Assembly: GCA_038503075.1 (NCBI GenBank)
Contig: JBCAML010000019.1
Location: forward strand, 496,001-560,000
From: Gyromitra esculenta
Lineage: Eukaryota; Ascomycota; Pezizomycetes; Pezizales; Discinaceae
Direction of reading: 5' to 3'
Length of the DNA stretch: 64,000 nt
The notes below the pieces were generated by a model, which saw only the letters and a list, made by a program, of their open reading frames with translations, did not search any database and was not told the origin of the DNA. Both the position numbers and the translations under genes were made by a program. Below are positions 44,916 through 55,669 of this stretch, in pieces (the first letter of the stretch is position 1; every line of letters begins with the position of its first letter).

Positions 44916-46308
44916 TTACATTTTATCCTTTCCTTTCCCTTGTCCTTTACCACCACGTTCAGACTTTGAAGACTGGATGGACACTGCAGTAGACAATTCA
45001 TCCTCGTCCGAAGAAGACTCAACCATATCAATAGTTTCCATAGGTAATGGCTGATCATCGGAACGCTCTGGACTATGAAAAGGAGTACGACTCGCTCTTG
45101 CTTCCGGTCGTTTGAACAGATTGCTTCTATCAGCATCTCGTCCAAAGTTCAGCTTAGCTCGAATGGGCCCTACTAATAGGAGTAGTGAGTATTAAAATCC
45201 ACAATACTTGTTATATGTGAAACTGACCTGGCGATCCTGGTATTGTGCTTGAAGACACTCCCGATTTTGTAGGTGTTGCAGGACCACTGTCTGGATCTGG
45301 CTTAATTATCTTCATTGGACTTGGCGAGGTATTGAGTGGGCCCAATAAAACCTTGCGTTTGGACTTCGGAGTTTGGAATATGGAGGCTTTGTCATCTTTG
45401 GGAACACCATCACGTGAGAAATTTATAGCGTGAGTTATCCCATATGCTATAATGTCAAATATTTAGTAAATTGAGAGCTAAAAAATTGGTGTCGAGTAAT
45501 TGACATGATCTTACCTCTATCTATATCACTCTCATAAATATACCTGAAAGCTATATCCAGTACCTTCCCCGAATGCAAATATTTAACCAACTTTGCGAAC
45601 AATAGGACTTTGGTGTCAATCAAAAAGGTGAGAGCGCACTACAGGATTCAAATTAGCTTTGTCAAATTTGTTTTAACAGGTGGAATAATTTAAGCTATTA
45701 CCAGCACATCTTCTTTAGCCTCACTATTATACTGATACATCTGACCTTGAAAGTGAGAATACGTTGTATTGGGCATATCTTCAAGATCCGAGAGCATAGT
45801 GACAGTTGATGTACAGAATGGATCATTGGGAATGAATTTGTCTGCAGGTGCATTGTTCATAAGCTCAACATTACAGATCAATGAGTACTACTTGTGTTAT
45901 TAGCATAATCAAAAAGTATGAGGCATACAAAAGGATGATAGATGGTAGCCAACCTTTGGAGTGTTTCCAGCAAAAAAGATAACAGTGCCATAAAATAGGT
46001 ATACTCGATCAGGATAGAGAGTGTTGTCGGTGTTTTGGTAGTACTTCACAGACACCTCACGGGATGCACCATCTGCATCATGATGAAGGACTGTTGCCGA
46101 TTTGAATCCACCCACACCAGAAATTGAGGAGATTCTGCCAACGAAAGAATAATAAATAGGCATGTGGAAATAATACTTACAATTGATACTGTGTGAAAAA
46201 TGTTCTACCAAAAGTGTGAGTTGGTAAAGGTAAGGGTGACTGAAGTAAACCCCGAATGTTTGAAAGAAGAAGAAGAAAGCGGAGAATGAAAACCCAGGTG
46301 GGAATCAT
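44916..46308 (-). CDS. Helitron accessory protein, possible OB-fold DNA-binding factor, six exons
   Basis: Exons 46308-46181, 46134-45954, 45887-45702, 45638-45515, 45446-45228 and 45172-44916 splice in one frame of 365 codons; introns are 46-68 nt with GT-AG ends. The first about 40 residues are hydrophobic and the exact start is uncertain. Residues about 43-110 alternate hydrophobic and polar residues (SATVLHH, REVSVKYY, RVYLFYGTVIFFAG), a pattern compatible with an OB-fold. The C-terminal 150 residues are Ser/Pro-rich with a KSKRK block and a Gly/Lys tail, probably disordered. Helitrons in other eukaryotes carry RPA-like single-strand binding proteins, so that role is plausible but inferred. 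The gene sits upstream of and in the same direction as the Rep-helicase, 110 bp apart. Confidence 0.6.
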
Positions 46309-47164
46309 GGGGTATTTAACACGTCATGTCCAAAGCTATAACACAGGAACTAATTATAACATACACACCAAAAGAGAAGCAATAAGCAAAAGCAAGAGAA
46401 ACCAAAAATTATGCCGATTCTGTACAGATATCAAAGAAGTCTGTGCAATTGAGCTTAACAACCACTCTAAGATCACACGTACTACATACCAAAAAGGTTT
46501 AATCGAGCAGAAAATAACTTGCCATGGGCTAAAATAGGAAATTGAATGCGCAAAGGCACATGGTGAGAGTTGATAGCTCAAACTAAGAATGAGGTGAATC
46601 AGCTGATTCAGAGCAAAAAGAAAGAATAAGAAGCGATCTGGTGCAAAATGTACAATGTCCAACGCTATTCATACAACAACAAAGTTGTAGTTGACGTAGG
46701 CTGAAAAAGCAACACAATCTAATGTTTAGTATGATTGTGTATCCAAGCATACGAATGATATTTGTGAAGGTTTGGGGAATGACATCATGAAGGGTTAGGG
46801 TTTTTGAATGTTGTTGAGAATGGTGAATCGAGCAATAATTAGCGTTGAAGTATTGAAGTGAGAAGACAAAAACACTAAAATTTTATGTTAGGATTGGCTC
46901 GAAGAAAAAACATGAAGGGAAAAGGTTCAAAAGTGAATTTGAATATTTCCAGAGCACACTATTTGGATGATGTACTATTCACGATACCTTATAAAAGTAA
47001 TTATAACAAAAACATGTGTTTTGATACATATAGCGATATCATATATAAAATCTAAATATCAAGAAAATCGATGTGCTTCCAAATCTGGCAAAAAGTGTCT
47101 AATCTGGTTTAGCGTTATATTAAACAGTAGGATCAACACACCTACTCAATTTTTTTAATGTTTA
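46309..47164 (-). other. Helitron 5' terminal non-coding region
   Basis: About 850 bp, A/T-rich, probably the promoter of the accessory gene and replication-initiation end. Short ORFs in both strands (46354-46662, 46967-47158) are duplicated in the inverted copy only because the whole segment is duplicated. I do not regard them as genes. Confidence 0.55.
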
Positions 47165-47506
47165 ATAATGTCTTTGTCTTTCTGTTATGTTCGGTTATGG
47201 GTTATGAAAAGGAAAAGCGGGGTATATAAGGAGCATAGTTTTGTCGCTTTTGTAGTTTTCTCCTTCTTTTCTTAAGCAACGTTCTTACTTTACTTCTACT
47301 GTATTGTTTTAATACTACCTCGATTCTACTTCAGAATCCTTGCGGTCGCTGTCGCTGTGTAAACCCTTACACTTAACTTGCCTTGAGTTAGACCTCCATA
47401 GGACCTGTAGAAAACTTCGTTACTCTTATCGCAAAGATTCTCGTTTAAGTAGCTCCGCTCACCTTCTGGGATACAGAAGGGCTTAGACTGGGATCGAACC
47501 GTGAGA
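47165..47506 (+). repeat. Solo LTR L7, right piece
   Basis: This continues the LTR that starts at 31353: TAATGTCTTTG, TATA block GGGGTATATAAG, CTTAAGCAACG motif, hairpin CCTTCTG-GGATA-CAGAAGG, end CCGTGAGA, then GTAGT (47507-47511), the same pentamer found before the left piece. Confidence 0.92.
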
Positions 47507-47511
47507 GTAGT

Positions 47512-48059
47512 GTGGTGTAGAGGCGCTAACTATTATAACAACATGAAACCACTTCGCCTTATCTCCATACCCAATACCCCATTGAGTTCCCTGGCCCTGA
47601 TCCGTGATTCTCCGAGCAGTATGCATGTCAGTAACACGGGAGTTACGTATTCGTCTTCATTGCTTTCGTCTCTCCGAGACGATCATTTCGCCTATCCGAA
47701 TCATTGCGTAGCATTGCGTTCCCTTATCTTTGTCAGTCTGTAACTCCGCCAGTTTTGGTCCAATTCGCAATCCGTTTGAACCACAGCGAAGCCAGACACT
47801 TCCCCTACATACCCTCCGGGTCCCATTCCGCCGGACGGTTTTGCTTGACGGCCTAGGGGTTACTTTTGCCCTCTGGGACAGGTCTTTTCTGGTGTTGTCC
47901 CCCCTTCTCCAAATACTATACTTACTGGAAAGATTGGAGGCAGGGTAACAAACTCCAGTCCCAATCCAGAAGGTGCTAAAGTAGGGTAACTCCGAAGATA
48001 GGGTAACTCCAGGGCCAGGAACTCTTTCAAAAGGTACAGGTATAACAGAAGTTACTCAA
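47512..48059. other. Unassigned, possibly remainder of gypsy C 5' LTR
   Basis: This is the sequence that was adjacent to 31352 before L7 and the Helitron arrived. It has short ORFs without recognisable domains, and three AGGGTAAC motifs at 47940-48015. Gypsy C's upstream LTR end should lie here, but I cannot place it. Confidence 0.35.
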
Positions 48060-49003
48060 TTGGCTGACATATAGACCCTCTCCTAAAGCTTGCCTATAAA
48101 GCCTCTATATAAGCAGTTCTATAGGACCTTGCTGACCACCATATAGACACGCTCCCGATCACCCTAAAGCTCGCCCAGGGAGCTCCATATCCACATCAGT
48201 AAAATGAATTATTTCCTCCCTGAGCTCCAGGAGGATCGGAATCCTCAGGAGGCATGGGAGACTCCTGGAGAATATGTGCCTACCTGGAGGAGCGGATAGT
48301 TATCCTCATCCTCCTGGAGTCCCTGGGAGTTCCCTGCACTCTCTCCATGAGTTTCCATGGAGATGCTAAGGCTCCTCCAGGTGCCTCCATAATGTGCAAG
48401 TAATTACATGATCTCCTGGGGAGCTTCATGGAGAGGGTCACAAAGCATGACAATCAGGGCTGATTCAGGTCTGATCTAGGTCCATCACGCTATCACATCG
48501 CTTATTTGGGATAGTGGATTTTTTTTGTGTCGCGAAAATGTTTATTACTAGTCTAAATGTTCTAAATGTTCTATATGCTCTATATGCTCTATGTACAACG
48601 TATATATTCCAATAGACCCAATACAACTCCTACCACGGATCCTGCCCATCCCACGATCCTGACAGCGTTCCTGACAGTGTTTGGGGGTTCGGGCCGTCTC
48701 TATATAGCGCGATCCTAGGCGAGCGCAAGGGGGTAAGGAGTGTGTCTGTATTGCAGTTAGCGAGTAGTCAGTATAGGAGCTCGCTAGGTGAGCAATAGGG
48801 GTGTAGGAAGCAGTGTATATAGGAGCTCCTAGGCGAGCTTTAGGAGGGTCGGAGCGCGTCTATATGGCAGTCAGCGAGCAATCAATATAGGAGTTCCTAG
48901 GTGAGCTATAGAGGGGTAGGAGCTCTCTGGAGGGGCAGGGAGAGCGTCTCTCCGGCAGGCAGAGAGTATTCAATGTAGGAGCTCCCTAGGCAAGCTGTTC
49001 TGG
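48060..49003. repeat. Foldback-like block with inverted and tandem GGAGCTCCTAGG repeats
   Basis: 48139-48186 and 48822-48867 are inverted copies of the same 46-48 bp (GGAGCTCCTAGGCGAGCTTT onward, about 85% identical by eye). On the right arm, related units begin near 48709, 48776, 48822, 48890 and 48978, spaced 46-88 bp. The centre is rich in CTCCTGGAG/CTCCAGGAG palindromes (48210-48440). There is no coding sequence. It may be a non-autonomous DNA element with repeated subterminal arms. Confidence 0.6.
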
Positions 49004-49010
49004 GAGGGGG

Positions 49011-49372
49011 TTTTTTTTTTTTGTTCAAATCATTTGTTTATTGTTTCTAGGTACAAAACTGCTTATGCAACACGAAGGTTATGAAGTCAAAAAACCTGTC
49101 CCCACCAAATAAACACCCTTATCCACCTGGGTAACAAGAGAGAACACAAAAGAAAAACGAACCAAGTACTTCCAACAGAACAAGACGATGTTCCCGTGAT
49201 AAACGACTTAACGGTGCAGGGAGTATTGACAACAAATGCCTGTGAGAGTAAAGAGACTTGTAAACAACAACCAAAAAATGATGAGAAACAGTAGAAGAAA
49301 GTCCACAGTAAAGCTGCAATGGAAGTAAAGAGCAGCCAGGAAAAGATTCCAATCCAAGTTAGTTGGAGTTGG
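49011..49372 (-). mobile_element. LINE 3' end only (5'-truncated), HAL1-like family
   Basis: A poly(T) run at 49011-49022 is followed by about 350 bp matching the 3' region of the ORF1-only LINE (GTTTCTAGGTACAAAACTGC onward), in minus orientation. ORF1 is absent. It lies head-to-tail with the longer copy to its right. Confidence 0.85.
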
Positions 49373-51407
49373 TTTTTTTTTTTTTTTGTTTGTTTAAATC
49401 ATTTGATTGTTGTTTCTAGGTACAAAACTGCTTATGCAACACGAAGGTTATGAAGTCAAAAAACCTATCCCCACCAAGTAAACACCCTTATCTGCCTGGG
49501 TAACATGAGAGAACACAAAGGAAACATGAGCCAATTACTTCCAAAAGAACAAGACAATGTTCCTGCGATAAAACGACTTAAGGGTGCAGGGAGAGTTGAC
49601 AGCGTATGCCTATGAGAGTAAAGAAACTTGCAAACAACGGCCAACAAAACAATGAGAAACCATAGAAGAAAGTCCATAGTAAAGCTACAACGGAAGCAGA
49701 GAGTAGCCAGGAGAAGTTTCCAATCAAAGTTAGTAGAGGTTGGGAAAGTATAGGTAAAGTGACCTAAAGGTCCATCTGGTCATCTGCTGGAGGGGGCGGT
49801 GAGGCCTTTGAAGGGCGTGATGGGCAGCTGTTCAGGTGTGACTCATGGGGTCCATCACAGTTGACACACTTAACAAGAGTGTGAGAGCAAGGGCGGCCTT
49901 TAATTGAGCAAGTGAGGATGGGGCAGGTAGAGCTGCAGTGGGATGAAGTCCAACACACCAGCGACAGCATGGCTGGTTAGGACATTTGTTTGTATGGTGT
50001 CCAAATTTGTGGCATTGGGAACACTGGATGGAGGGACCAAAACGAAGTTTGCGTTCAGCTCGGACGGTGGTGGAGAAGGCAGATAAGAGCGTTTGATTAG
50101 CGATCTCATTAGCTTTGGGGCCAGAGAGTGTGATGACAATGGAGGAAACTATTTTCCCTCTTTGTTTTTCAGGTAGTGTAAGCCATCTTGGGGGTGTATC
50201 CATAGTGAGGCCCGGGTTGAAGTTGCAGAGCTCTTGCTGAATGGCAGAGGGCTCCATGGAAGTAGGAATACCATGTACAACAAGTTGGTGCAATGGTTCG
50301 TCAAGGTGTAGGGAGCGAGCTCCAGGGATGATGTGGAGAAATTGGCCAACTTTCCTGTAATGGGTGTTGGCAAACATATTGTTCATGACCGTCAACGACA
50401 CATTCTGGGAATGTGTGTCTATTGCCACAGATTGGATGGTGATGGAACTGATAGCATAGTTTAGCTTGTCTCTGAGTTCCGTGGGTGTCCCTTGAGTAAG
50501 GGGAGTGCCATCGCGTTTGACAAGCAAATGGTGTGCGCGCATGGTGGGGGTGATGGTGAGAGGGGAGACATGAGTCTTAGGGGCAGGTGCAGAGGCAGCC
50601 TGTTTGGTCTTTGCTGGTGGGGGCTTTCTCTTGGGTTTGCTGGCTGCCACCTGAGCCCATTGCAGGGGCTTTGGGGCAGGAATGGGTGCTGGGATAGCAG
50701 CAGCAGGAGCAGGAGGAAGAGGGGCACTGGGTGCAGGTTGTTCTGGAGGCGCTGCCTTCCCTACTGTGAGCAGCAGGTGGTCACGCTCTAGTTTGCTCAG
50801 AGTCGGAGACTCTGGAAACATGTCTGGGAGGGGTGCAGGAGCTGGTTTGCTTGCTGCTTCCTTGAGGGTGGTGATTTCCCCTTGTAGATGCTGTATCATG
50901 TCAAGGAGTTTTTGGAAGTGGAGGAGGTTGAACTTGTTGGCTCTGGCTAGAGCATTGCAAGCATCAAACCCAAAAGCTGGCTCATTGCCTACGTGAGTGG
51001 TAATGGCCTCTCCTGGTTTATTCCAGAGGCTAGCCCAATGGGTTGGCTTTCTGAAAACAGGAGGGGATGGGGGAGAGGTGTCAGCTCTCTGTCTTTTCGA
51101 TGGTGAGGGGGTTCTTGGTTCCGCCGCAGATGAAGAAGAGGAGGCAACGAATGGGTTTGGAGTTCCCTCAACCTTATGATGGGGCAATATGGGTGTGAAC
51201 ATGTTGCCTTTACCTTTGGGAGGCATTGCAACCGTGGGTTGTTGTGTAAACGATGATCTAAATCGTTTGTAAAAGAGGGGTAATGGAATGAAGCCAAAGT
51301 GCTAAAGACGTTTGGCTGTGTGTAACGCTGTTGCAACACAAAAGGTGGTGGTGAACTTTCAATCGAAGAGGTTGTAGCGGTGATGTAGGATGACAGCAGT
51401 CAACTGG
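49373..51407 (-). mobile_element. ORF1-only LINE (HAL1-like), near full length
   Basis: In minus orientation: a short 5' UTR (about 51400-51227), ORF1 (51226-49764), a 377-bp 3' region and a tail (poly(T) on the + strand from 49373). There is no ORF2. The ORF1 stop to tail distance equals that of the 23-24 kb copy. Confidence 0.85.
49764..51226 (-). pseudogene. LINE ORF1 with one frameshift near the C-terminus
   Basis: The frame from 51226 (MPPKGKGNMF) encodes a Ser/Pro-rich N-terminus, a short coiled-coil-like segment (LLHFQKLLDMIQHLQ), an Ala/Pro-rich linker, a middle domain and zinc knuckle CSQCHKFGHHTNKC. After CVGLHPTAA, one base is missing relative to the 23-kb copy, and the rest (CVNCDGPHESHLNSC to ADDQMDL, ending 49764) is in another frame. 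The unshifted frame stops at 49832. The protein would bind RNA for LINE particle assembly. Confidence 0.8.
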
Positions 51408-51447
51408 TTTTTTTTTGTTTTTTTTGTTTAAATCATTTGATTATTGT
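51408..51447 (-). repeat. Isolated LINE 3' tail fragment
   Basis: T-rich run plus GTTTAAATCATTTGATTATTG, identical to the last bases of the LINE 3' end, abutting the 5' end of Helitron copy 2. Only about 21 bp of LINE body is present. Confidence 0.75.
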
Positions 51448-52303
51448 TAAACATTAAAAAAATTGAGTAGGTGTGTTGATCCTACTGTTTAATATAACGC
51501 TAAACCAGATTAGACACTTTTTGCCAGATTTGGAAGCACATCGATTTTCTTGATATTTAGATTTTATATATGATATCGCTATATGTATCAAAACACATGT
51601 TATTGTTATAATTACTTTTATAAGGTATCGTGAATAGTACATCATCCAAATAGTGTGCTTTGGAAATATTCAAATTCACTTTTGAACCTTTTCCCTTCAT
51701 GTTTTTTCTTCGAGCCAATCCTAACATAAAATTTTAGTGTTTTTGTCTTCTCACTTCAATACTTCAACGCTAATTATTGCTCGATTCACCATTCTCAACA
51801 ACATTCAAAAACCCTAACCCTTCATGATGTCATTCCCCAAACCTTCACAAATATCATTCGTATGCTTGGATACACAATCATACTAAACATTAGATTGTGT
51901 TGCTTTTTCAGCCTACGTCAACTACAACTTTGTTGTTGTATGAATAGCGTTGGACATTGTACATTTTGCACCAGATTGCTTCTTATTCTTTCTTTTTGCT
52001 CTGAATCAGCTGATTCACCTCATTCTTAGTTTGAGCTATCAACTCTCACCATGTGCCTTTGCGCATTCAATTTCCTATTTTAGCCCATGGCAAGTTATTT
52101 TCTGCTCGATTAAACCTTTTTGGTATGTAGTACGTGTGATCTTAGAGTGGTTGTTAAGCTCAATTGCACAGACTTCTTTGATATCTGTACAGAATCGGCA
52201 TAATTTTTGGTTTCTCTTGCTTTTGCTTATTGCTTCTCTTTTGGTGTGTATGTTATAATTAGTTCCTGTGTTATAGCTTTGGACATGACGTGTTAAATAC
52301 CCC

Positions 52304-53696
52304 ATGATTCCCACCTGGGTTTTCATTCTCCGCTTTCTTCTTCTTCTTTCAAACATTCGGGGTTTACTTCAGTCACCCTTACCTTTACCAACTCACACTT
52401 TTGGTAGAACATTTTTCACACAGTATCAATTGTAAGTATTATTTCCACATGCCTATTTATTATTCTTTCGTTGGCAGAATCTCCTCAATTTCTGGTGTGG
52501 GTGGATTCAAATCGGCAACAGTCCTTCATCATGATGCAGATGGTGCATCCCGTGAGGTGTCTGTGAAGTACTACCAAAACACCGACAACACTCTCTATCC
52601 TGATCGAGTATACTTATTTTATGGCACTGTTATCTTTTTTGCTGGAAACACTCCAAAGGTTGGCTACCATCTATCATCCTTTTGTATGCCTCATACTTTT
52701 TGATTATGCTGATAACACAAGTAGTACTCATTGATCCGTAATGTTGAGCTTATGAACAATGCACCTGCAGACAAATTCATTCCCAATGATCCATTCTGTA
52801 CATCAACTGTCACTATGCTCTCGGATCTTGAAGATATGCCCAATACAACGTATTCTCACTTTCAAGGTCAGATGTATCAGTATAATAGTGAGGCTAAAGA
52901 AGATGTGCTGGTAATAGCTTAAATTATTCCACCTGTTAAAACAAATTTGACAAAGCTAATTTGAATCCTGTAGTGCGCTCTCACCTTTTTGATTGACACC
53001 AAAGTCCTATTGTTCGCAAAGTTGGTTAAATATTTGCATTCGGGGAAGGTACTGGATATAGCTTTCAGGTATATTTATGAGAGTGATATAGATAGAGGTA
53101 AGATCATGTCAATTACTCGACACCAATTTTTTAGCTCTCAATTTACTAAATATTTGACATTATAGCATATGGGATAACTCACGCTATAAATTTCTCACGT
53201 GATGGTGTTCCCAAAGATGACAAAGCCTCCATATTCCAAACTCCGAAGTCCAAACGCAAGGTTTTATTGGGCCCACTCAATACCTCGCCAAGTCCAATGA
53301 AGATAATTAAGCCAGATCCAGACAGTGGTCCTGCAACACCTACAAAATCGGGAGTGTCTTCAAGCACAATACCAGGATCGCCAGGTCAGTTTCACATATA
53401 ACAAGTATTGTGGATTTTAATACTCACTACTCCTATTAGTAGGGCCCATTCGAGCTAAGCTGAACTTTGGACGAGATGCTGATAGAAGCAATCTGTTCAA
53501 ACGACCGGAAGCAAGAGCGAGTCGTACTCCTTTTCATAGTCCAGAGCGTTCCGATGATCAGCCATTACCTATGGAAACTATTGATATGGTTGAGTCTTCT
53601 TCGGACGAGGATGAATTGTCTACTGCAGTGTCCATCCAGTCTTCAAAGTCTGAACGTGGTGGTAAAGGACAAGGGAAAGGAAAGGATAAAATGTAA
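52304..53696 (+). CDS. Helitron accessory protein, second copy, six exons, 364 aa
   Basis: Exons 52304-52431, 52478-52658, 52725-52910, 52974-53097, 53166-53384 and 53440-53696 are all in phase. They match the copy at 44916-46308, with a codon difference such as Arg (CGT) here against Cys (TGT) there at the start of exon 3; the Arg-to-Cys change fits a CpG transition in copy 1. The possible OB-fold and disordered tail are as described for copy 1. Its reading frame is fully open although its host Helitron is truncated. Confidence 0.6.
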
Positions 53697-53806
53697 CAAT
53701 AGAAGGATTGGATACTGTATCTTTTTTTTATATTTTTTATATTTTCAATTTTGTCATGGTGGAATAATATGAGGGCTTTACTGATAGAGAAACTCAGTAA
53801 ACCAAA

Positions 53807-54715
53807 ATGTCAATTCGCTTTCGCTCATATGTCCCTCATCGTACAACTAGCAACCAATTAGCAGGTGATATGACGAATATATCACAATCCATTGCATTGA
53901 CAGCTGTACCATCAGATGATATCCTGATGGATTCTGGTGGCCTGTTTTCTACTTTTAGTTTTGTTCAACATAGTAATCAACAATCTCGCCAATACGCAGA
54001 GTCTACCAGTAATAGAAGACCACGATTGGACAACACTAGAAAGGAATCCTCACCAAAAACCAACATCCACAGCTCCATCCAAAGCATCTTTAGCCCTGAT
54101 GTACCTTTTCAACGACTTCTTTCTAGGTTTCGAACCACTTATGACACATATTTCCCTGACTGTCCATGTTCTTTTTGTGGCATATTGATGCTTCCACGTC
54201 ATGTCAACTGGATCGATAAGGATAATAACAAAATTTATCCTCTTGTAGCTGTTTTAGGCGTTTCAGTATCCGAGAGAATGAAAAGTGGATCACCACAAAT
54301 TGCTGTCTGTACTCATTGCAAGACAACTCCCAGGGAACCACCAGCTGCAGGCCCATGGCCTGACGTTCTTATCAGTTTGTCTTGACGCTCTAGGATTTTC
54401 CTAAGTCCTGTTTCTCTGCAGACAAGCTTGGGCCGCACACAAAGTCACTCTCAGACAATTAATCCTTATGCTACCTACCGCACTGTCACTGGTAAGATTT
54501 CCATCTTGTGTTCCAAATACATTGTGTGCTGAAATTTGGTAGGGAAGATGTCATTATCGAATAATGAACGTGCTGTTGCATTGTTTAGTGGCTGTATTGG
54601 TGCATTTTTGGAAAGTTCCAATAACTCAGTTGATCAAGGTCATGATATTGAACATCTGCAACACTGCCGTGACTGGCTATTAGCAAACAATCCACTATAT
54701 CACAGATATGATGTT
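53807..54715 (+). pseudogene. Truncated Rep-helicase gene of Helitron copy 2
   Basis: This corresponds to exon 1 (53807-54491), a 51-nt intron and the start of exon 2 (54543-54715) of the copy 1 gene. It carries the same TGA after codon 192 (54383-54385). The frame runs out of the Helitron into a LINE tail, adding unrelated residues before a stop at 54757. No Rep nuclease or helicase domain remains. Confidence 0.85.
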
Positions 54716-55099
54716 TTTTTTTTTTTTTTGTTTAAATCATTTGATTATTGTTTCTAGGTACAAAACCGTTTATGCAACAAGAAGGTTATGAAGTCAAAAC
54801 ACCTATCCCCAGCAGTAACCATCCACGCCCCAGGATAACAGAGGAAAGAGACAAAAGAAAGTAAGTAAACCAAACCTATAGGCGAGCATATAGGGAAGTG
54901 ACCCCAATGATCATAACAATGATCCCGCAATAAATGACTTTAATAAGTAAGGAGATGTAGCAATTTAAGTACTAAAAAGTAAGGAAAAAGAAGATGAAGA
55001 AATAGAAACTGCAGAAGATAGTTGATCCGAGGTTCCAGTGAGTGATAGGGGGTACCAGGTATTCCACTTAGGTGGGTAGCCGGTCATGGTGTGGCGGAT
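54716..55099 (-). mobile_element. LINE 3' end fragment, divergent subfamily
   Basis: Poly(T), then GTTTAAATCATTTGATTATTG TTTCTAGG and a 3' region that resembles the other LINE 3' ends near the tail but diverges further in. In minus orientation. It ends where LTR L8 begins. Confidence 0.7.
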
Positions 55100-55260
55100 T
55101 CTCACGGTTGAGTCCCTCGTTAAGCCCTTCAGTATCCCTGAAGGTGAGCAGTGCTACTTAATGAGGTATCAACGCGTTCAAAGAGTGCAGCGTTTCTACA
55201 GGTTCTACGAGGGGTCTATCTCAAGGTGGGATAAGTGCAGCGAAGTGGACAGCGACAGCA
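55100..55260 (-). repeat. LTR L8, partial, interrupted by element A
   Basis: The first 161 bp of a minus-oriented LTR (TCTCACGGTTGAG onward, hairpin intact). It stops exactly where the 3' LTR of element A begins. The remainder should lie beyond the right window edge after element A's 5' LTR, with CAGCA as the expected target duplication. Confidence 0.82.
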
Positions 55261-55669
55261 TCTCACGGATGGCTTCTCTTTAAGCCCTTCAGTATCCCTG
55301 AAGGTGAGCAGTGCTACTTAAGCGAGAAACCAATACGTTCGAGGAGTGCGGTATAGTCTACAGGTCCTACGAAGAGTATACTTCAAGGCGAAGTATCGGC
55401 GATGTTTCACAGCGGCAGCGAGGATTCTAAGGTAGAATCGAAGTAGAATTATAACAGATACAGCAGAAGTGAAACGAGAACGTTGCTTAAGAGAAGAAGA
55501 AAGAAAGTACGAAGAACAAACGAAATCCTTCACTTAAATACCCCGCTTTTACCCAACAAAACCCAATAGCCGATAACACCCGAAATACAATAACATTATC
55601 TTACAACCGAAAAGCCCAACAACCGTATATTCGAACCCTAACCCTCTATCCAATCCTTAATCCGTGAAA
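55261..55669 (-). repeat. 3' LTR of element A (L9)
   Basis: 409 bp, TCTCACGG to CCGTGAAA on the + strand, with hairpin CCTTCAG-TATCC-CTGAAGG and inverted TATA block. In the sense strand it is preceded by a purine tract ending ACGGGGGGC-TAC (55670-55686), the plus-strand primer. Confidence 0.9.

Larger units (their letters stand above)
31430..47164 (-). mobile_element. Helitron (rolling-circle transposon), 15.7 kb including a nested LINE
   Basis: Bounded by the two halves of solo LTR L7. Its 3' end (left, sense minus) is CTAG next to host T, the CTRR end expected of Helitrons, preceded by five A and a possible TACCCT/AGGGTA stem. Its 5' end (right) reads TTAAACATT, not the usual TC, next to host A. 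Without the LINE and its extra target copy it is about 9.3 kb. Contents: a possible OB-fold protein gene, the Rep-helicase gene (both minus), and a 2OG-Fe(II) dioxygenase gene on the plus strand near the 3' end. Confidence 0.88.
51448..54715 (+). mobile_element. Helitron copy 2: inverted 5' fragment, 3268 bp
   Basis: The reverse complement of 43897-47164 without a single length difference and with only scattered substitutions noticed (for example Arg/Cys and Gln/Glu changes in the translated products). It has the same 5' boundary (TTAAACATT) as copy 1. It stops abruptly in Rep-helicase exon 2 at a LINE poly(T) tract. It contains the accessory gene and the first part of the Rep-helicase gene. 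Confidence 0.9.

Noticed and set aside
46354..47158. Small ORFs present twice (also at 51454-52356)
   Set aside because: They are duplicated only because the Helitron 5' segment is duplicated; no domain and no sign of coding selection.
48060..49003. CRISPR-like array because of repeated short units
   Set aside because: Units are degenerate, unequally spaced, partly inverted, and the genome is eukaryotic.
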